From the NCBI RefSeq assembly GCF_016587435.1, contig NZ_BNJJ01000004.1, positions 434,001 through 498,000 of the forward strand: a DNA stretch of 64,000 nt, written 5' to 3'. The position numbers and the translations under genes were made by a program. This document shows, piece after piece, positions 61,069 to 64,000 of this stretch. The notes beneath the pieces were generated by a model. That model was given only the letters and a program-made list of their open reading frames with translations. It ran no database searches and was not told where the DNA came from. Every line of letters begins with the position of its first letter. The stretch's first letter is position 1. The stretch comes from Dictyobacter formicarum. GTDB lineage: Bacteria; Chloroflexota; Ktedonobacteria; Ktedonobacterales; Ktedonobacteraceae.

Positions 61069-63091
61069 CCTGTTTCCAATGTTTCGCGTCCTCCTCCATA
61101 GCATTCAGTCCAGCCGAATATAGCCACACGGCCGATGCCTGGAAGTCTTGTTTCGAGCGCCGTTTGGCGGCTTCCGCAACAATAGTGAGCGCTAGCTCTC
61201 GGTCAGGGATAACATTCAAATCGTCAATTGTGACATTCTCCGGTATGGACTCCTGGCGGCGCACTACGCGCGTCACGTCCAGCTCCATAGCCCGCTGGTA
61301 AATCATGTTCCAGGTGCGCCGTGGCAACTGTTCCAGCATCGTCCACTTATCACCCCTTGGGTAGTACTCCCGTATGTAGTCGTCCTCCTCCTGCGTCCAG
61401 CCCTCGCTGCGTTTGCCACGCTGCCGCCAAATCAGGCAGACATCCGGCCGGTCGGCCAGCGGGCCACGCCAGACAACGGTAAACCGCAGCCAGTGGACAC
61501 TGACTTCCTCAATGGTGACGCTTTCGGTGATAAGGCGGGCAAGCTTCTGTTTTTCGGCCATGGTGCAACTGTCGAGCTTGCCAGGGATGTCCAGCAGCAC
61601 TTCCTGTAGCTCGGCAAAATCAGCCTTCAGGCTCGCATGGGTTGTCTGGCTCTGGGCGGCTAGTAGCTCCTGTTCGCTGGCGCGTAAACTGGCAAGCTTG
61701 GTGTTGTACTTCCTTTTTTCTTTCGGGGTGAGGGTCAGGATTTCATCGTGTAAAAAGGCTAGAGTCTTCTGTATCTCTAGTCGTACCTGTTTCAATTGGT
61801 CGTCAATTGAGATAACGGTTTCGGTGTGTTGCTGCTCAAGCTCGTCAACACTGGTTTCGATGTGCCAAGCCAGGTGCTTATCGGTGCGCGCCAGTTCTTT
61901 GACGCGGGTAAGGAACAGATCATCGAGCAGATGGGCGCGCATAGAAAAGGTGATCTGCCGGAACATGGTGCCGTTGGTTTTACTGGTTAGCGTCTGGCGG
62001 TGGTATTCGGGGTGCTCGCGCTGGCTGACATAGAGGATGCCGTCTTTATCTCTGAGCAGGTACTTGAGGACGGCTTGCGCGCCATCGTCGTGGATGCTGC
62101 GGTGCGGCTGATTGGTCAGCGGCTCGCCGTTCAAGTTACGTCCAGTCAGCTTTTGGTATGCCCACATAAACAAGTCGCGGTCAACTATCGCTGGATGATT
62201 GTCGCCTTTGACGATGGTATTATCGTAGAGCCATGCACCGATATAGGAAGGGTTGGTGAGGATGTATTTAACCGACTCGCGGCAGATGGGCTTAAAGCCG
62301 CCTGGAACTTTAGTCATGGAAATTTTGAAGGTATAGCGTAAAAAGTCATCGGCTGAAGGGTCAGGGAACAGGTACGGCATGGCATCGATCTCGCGCGTCA
62401 GTTTGGCGAGACTATCCAGTTCGCGGAAGCGTTCAAACATCCAGCGCACTACCTTCGCCCACGGCTCGTACACCAGAATAGTCTGCTGCTTCTTTTTGCC
62501 TTGGGTGACATACCCCATCGCCAAGTTGCGGCCGTCAAATAAGCCTTGCAGGGCTTTAGCTTCTTGGTTGCCGTTCATCCGTCCTAACACGTGGTCATCA
62601 AGGTAGTTGCGGCTGGCTATCATCTTCTCCAGCAAGGAGTTGCGGTCGCTCGGTTTCGTGCAATCGTACCGCCTGTGGTCAGTGCGGACAAATAGCAGCA
62701 CGTCATGCTCTGCCAGCAGTTGTATGAACGTCGTATCGTTGGTGTGGTATTCGTCGCGAAACAGGCGGTCCTCGTGGACAATGACGAGGGAACCTACCAA
62801 GCCGTTTTTGATGTCATGGTAGAGGCGGTTCAATTCTTTGCGCTGGTCGATGCGCTTCTGTCCTGATACGCCCGCGCCTTCGTCATACACGCGAATATGG
62901 TCATCGGCCGTATCGCCGCGTAAGCGTTGGGCGTAGCTGGTCAGCTTCAGTTGGCTTTCGCGCGAAAAAACGTGGTCGGCTTCGGCGCGGTGGTCGGACT
63001 GGCGGATAAGAACGGCGGTATCACGTAATTGGTCAATCCCTTTGGGCATATCGAAGTCGTCACGGGGAATATATTTTCGTAAGGTTCGCAT
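61037..63091 (-). CDS. Large serine recombinase with a Myb/SANT-like C-terminus
   Basis: A 684-residue site-specific recombinase. The resolvase domain has RDTAVLIRQSD with Ser32 as nucleophile, and YDEGAGVSGQKRIDQRKELN. The recombinase domain (RNLAMGYVTQGKK, RESVKYILTNPSYIGAWLY) follows, then a long coiled coil. The usual zinc-ribbon cysteines are not seen. Near residues 575-620 there is EGWTQEEDDYIREYYPRGDK, WTMLEQLPRRTWNMIYQRAM, a Myb/SANT-like DNA-binding motif. I choose the ATG at 63091 (AGAGGTGG upstream). Its last codons (LPNQAR, stop) lie in the host gene sequence. Confidence 0.9.
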   Translation of the reverse strand: MRTLRKYIPRDDFDMPKGIDQLRDTAVLIRQSDHRAEADHVFSRESQLKLTSYAQRLRGDTADDHIRVYDEGAGVSGQKRIDQRKELNRLYHDIKNGLVGSLVIVHEDRLFRDEYHTNDTTFIQLLAEHDVLLFVRTDHRRYDCTKPSDRNSLLEKMIASRNYLDDHVLGRMNGNQEAKALQGLFDGRNLAMGYVTQGKKKQQTILVYEPWAKVVRWMFERFRELDSLAKLTREIDAMPYLFPDPSADDFLRYTFKISMTKVPGGFKPICRESVKYILTNPSYIGAWLYDNTIVKGDNHPAIVDRDLFMWAYQKLTGRNLNGEPLTNQPHRSIHDDGAQAVLKYLLRDKDGILYVSQREHPEYHRQTLTSKTNGTMFRQITFSMRAHLLDDLFLTRVKELARTDKHLAWHIETSVDELEQQHTETVISIDDQLKQVRLEIQKTLAFLHDEILTLTPKEKRKYNTKLASLRASEQELLAAQSQTTHASLKADFAELQEVLLDIPGKLDSCTMAEKQKLARLITESVTIEEVSVHWLRFTVVWRGPLADRPDVCLIWRQRGKRSEGWTQEEDDYIREYYPRGDKWTMLEQLPRRTWNMIYQRAMELDVTRVVRRQESIPENVTIDDLNVIPDRELALTIVAEAAKRRSKQDFQASAVWLYSAGLNAMEEDAKHWKQVSGSLPNQAR

Positions 63092-63196
63092 ATGTTCCAC
63101 CTCTTGCAGGAAAGTAGCGAAGTAACAGAAGTACTCCATTCTACACTGTAAAATCAGATAGCGTAAAGGCAGGGTCGTCACCCTGTCCTCCATAAA

Positions 63197-63403
63197 TTAC
63201 CGTTTGATATATAAGCCAAGTAAAAAGCCAATATTGTATTTCAAACGTTTGTTGCCGCCGAGATGCAGGAATTCTTCTATGAAGTCAACAAAACCATAAT
63301 CTGTGATCGGCCGCGTATCTTCGTAGCGGCGGTCTTGGCCGTTTTCAAACCCGCGCTTCATATCTGGGTCGGTAATGTCAAACGGCAATTCAAGGTCGGT
63401 CAT
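63197..63403 (-). CDS. Small protein of the integrated element
   Basis: A 68-residue protein starting MTDLELPFDITDPDMKRGFE, chosen at 63403 because TAGGAG lies upstream. It is mostly polar, with a hydrophobic C-terminal stretch (NIGFLLGLYIKR). The family is unknown. Its start overlaps the end of the gene to its right, and it lies about 105 bp before the recombinase gene in the same operon. Confidence 0.55.
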   Translation of the reverse strand: MTDLELPFDITDPDMKRGFENGQDRRYEDTRPITDYGFVDFIEEFLHLGGNKRLKYNIGFLLGLYIKR

Positions 63404-63647
63404 GAGGTTTACTCCTAACGTGCGGTACGGCGGACGTTTTGCGTAGCCTCCAGAGACGCGCGGTGCGGGCGTGGTGTTGTCGGGTACGGTGCGCGCCGGT
63501 AGTTCGTGGCGGTTGCACGGCACGCTCCAGCCGACGTAGACGCCATTCTAAGGGGTTGATATACCGATGTTTGAAGTACCAGTTCGCGCAGACCACGCCA
63601 AAGAAAAATGTAAACAGGTGGAAGCTACAAGGTACGGCAAAGTTCAT
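63390..63647 (-). CDS. Small membrane-anchored protein of the integrated element
   Basis: An 85-residue protein. A hydrophobic N-terminal helix (FHLFTFFFGVVCANWYF) is followed by a very basic Arg/His/Pro-rich tail. GAGGTGA precedes the ATG. It overlaps the next gene by 14 bp, so both and the recombinase are probably one transcript. The family is unknown. Confidence 0.5.
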   Translation of the reverse strand: MNFAVPCSFHLFTFFFGVVCANWYFKHRYINPLEWRLRRLERAVQPPRTTGAHRTRQHHARTARLWRLRKTSAVPHVRSKPHDRP

Positions 63648-63672
63648 AAATCACCTCATCGCGAGTAAGAAA

Positions 63673-63704
63673 GGTTCCCGCCAGAGTCAGAAGAAGCGGG
63701 AACC
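63673..63704. terminator. Short GC-rich hairpin
   Basis: GGTTCCCGC and GCGGGAACC pair across 14 nt, in the gap between the small element genes and the repressor region. It could be a terminator or a binding site. Confidence 0.4.
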
Positions 63705-63803
63705 CGTGTATACTGGGTGCTTTGATGTTAGGTCTCAGTCCCCCCTTCGTTTACAGAGTCAGGATTACAACCTCAATAATACCAGAATTTAGCCGATTTT
63801 TCC

Positions 63804-63843
63804 AACATTATAGTTATAACTTTAAAGATATAACTATAATGTT
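63804..63843. promoter_or_regulatory. Perfect 15-bp inverted repeat in front of the XRE gene
   Basis: AACATTATAGTTATA and its exact complement are separated by 10 nt. The place, between divergent recombinase and repressor transcription units, suits an operator of the phage-type repressor. A smaller palindrome, ACCTAT-CCG-ATAGGT, follows at 63861-63875. Confidence 0.6.
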
Positions 63844-63930
63844 ATATACAAGGGGGTCGTACCTATCCGATAGGTTCTCAGCGGTCTATTCTGCTGGTAT
63901 GATACGCATAAAAGACAGAGGTGCTTACAC

Positions 63931-64000
63931 GTGCTGCGGCTAAGAGTCAAAGAGGTAGCTACTGAGAAAAAGATGTCAATGAACAAGCTGTCACAGATTT
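63931..64000 (+). CDS. XRE/Cro-type repressor, N-terminal start (continues beyond window)
   Basis: A GTG start with GAGG about 9 nt upstream opens the frame VLRLRVKEVATEKKMSMNKL followed by SQI. This is the first helix region of Cro/CI-type (XRE) helix-turn-helix repressors. The gene is divergent from the recombinase operon and runs off the right edge, so only 23 residues are visible. It probably controls the element. Confidence 0.7.
   Translation, partial: MLRLRVKEVATEKKMSMNKLSQI

Larger units (their letters stand above)
61050..64000 (-). mobile_element. Integrated element inserted in the acyl-CoA synthetase gene (left part)
   Basis: The left boundary is near 61050-61063, within GGTTGGGCAAA, where homology of the synthetase stops. 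The element carries the recombinase, two small genes and a divergent XRE repressor gene. This is a lysogeny-module-like order for a prophage or an integrative element. The right end is outside the window, so size and class are open. Confidence 0.75.

Noticed and set aside
63439..63792. Plus-strand open frame opposite the small element genes.
   Set aside because: It is the antisense of two genes with good ribosome sites and reads as Arg/Ser-rich low complexity.

Overview
The window looks like a chromosomal piece of a large-genome, filamentous-type Chloroflexota bacterium, most likely of the Ktedonobacteria. This is inferred from the gene mix: a single-module reducing type I polyketide synthase, an archaeal-type XPB helicase with a Bax1-like nuclease, DUF6114/DUF6230-like secreted proteins with a Thr/Pro tail, many TetR regulators, flavin/F420-type luciferase-like oxidoreductases, decayed transposases and abundant palindromic repeats. 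Base composition is intermediate. No rRNA, tRNA or CRISPR was seen.

Layout. 1-3.6 kb: the end of an OmpR/PhoB-type response regulator, then a reverse-strand nitrate/sulfonate/taurine-type ABC importer whose promoter carries four 7-bp repeats with pho-box-like geometry. 3.7-8.2 kb: two acetyltransferases, a broken luciferase-like gene between REP hairpins, a TetR gene and an F420-type oxidoreductase. 8.4-14 kb: a TetR-P450 pair and an XPB-Bax1-membrane protein operon. 14-21 kb: a secreted phosphatase-like protein, WYL and MFS fragments, a metallophosphoesterase, a HIT protein, small membrane proteins and an SDR. 21.8-30 kb: a 2206-residue KS-AT-DH-ER-KR-ACP synthase facing an amine oxidase across a perfect 67-nt palindrome. 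30-33 kb: a two-gene ABC transporter whose TetR regulator survives only as an N-terminal stub. 34-37 kb: a sedolisin-type peptidase and an MFS gene with a one-base frameshift. 37-43.6 kb: a pentose-type sugar ABC importer, a GH51 arabinofuranosidase and a LacI repressor, tied together by TTGCAACGTTGCAA operators. 43.6-47 kb: two alpha/beta hydrolases around a LysR gene. 47.4-52.8 kb: a decayed region holding three transposase remnants, a membrane NACHT NTPase and its neighbour. 53-60 kb: a TetR gene, a DUF6114-DUF6230-secreted protein cluster, threonine ammonia-lyase, a frameshifted SHOCT gene, an acyl-ACP thioesterase-like protein and an HdeD-like protein. 60.3-64 kb: an acyl-CoA synthetase gene cut by a mobile element carrying a large serine recombinase, two small genes and an XRE repressor that runs off the right edge.

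The best leads are: the pho-box-like promoter of the ABC importer; the TetR stub whose promoter and operator survive; the LacI operator set; the GTAG-headed REP hairpins, two of which supply stop codons of neighbouring genes; the XPB-Bax1-membrane protein operon; the secreted-protein cluster ending in a CPCLLLICWCR tail; and the serine recombinase with a Myb/SANT-like C-terminus whose last codons lie in host target DNA. All functions are inferred from motifs without a database search.
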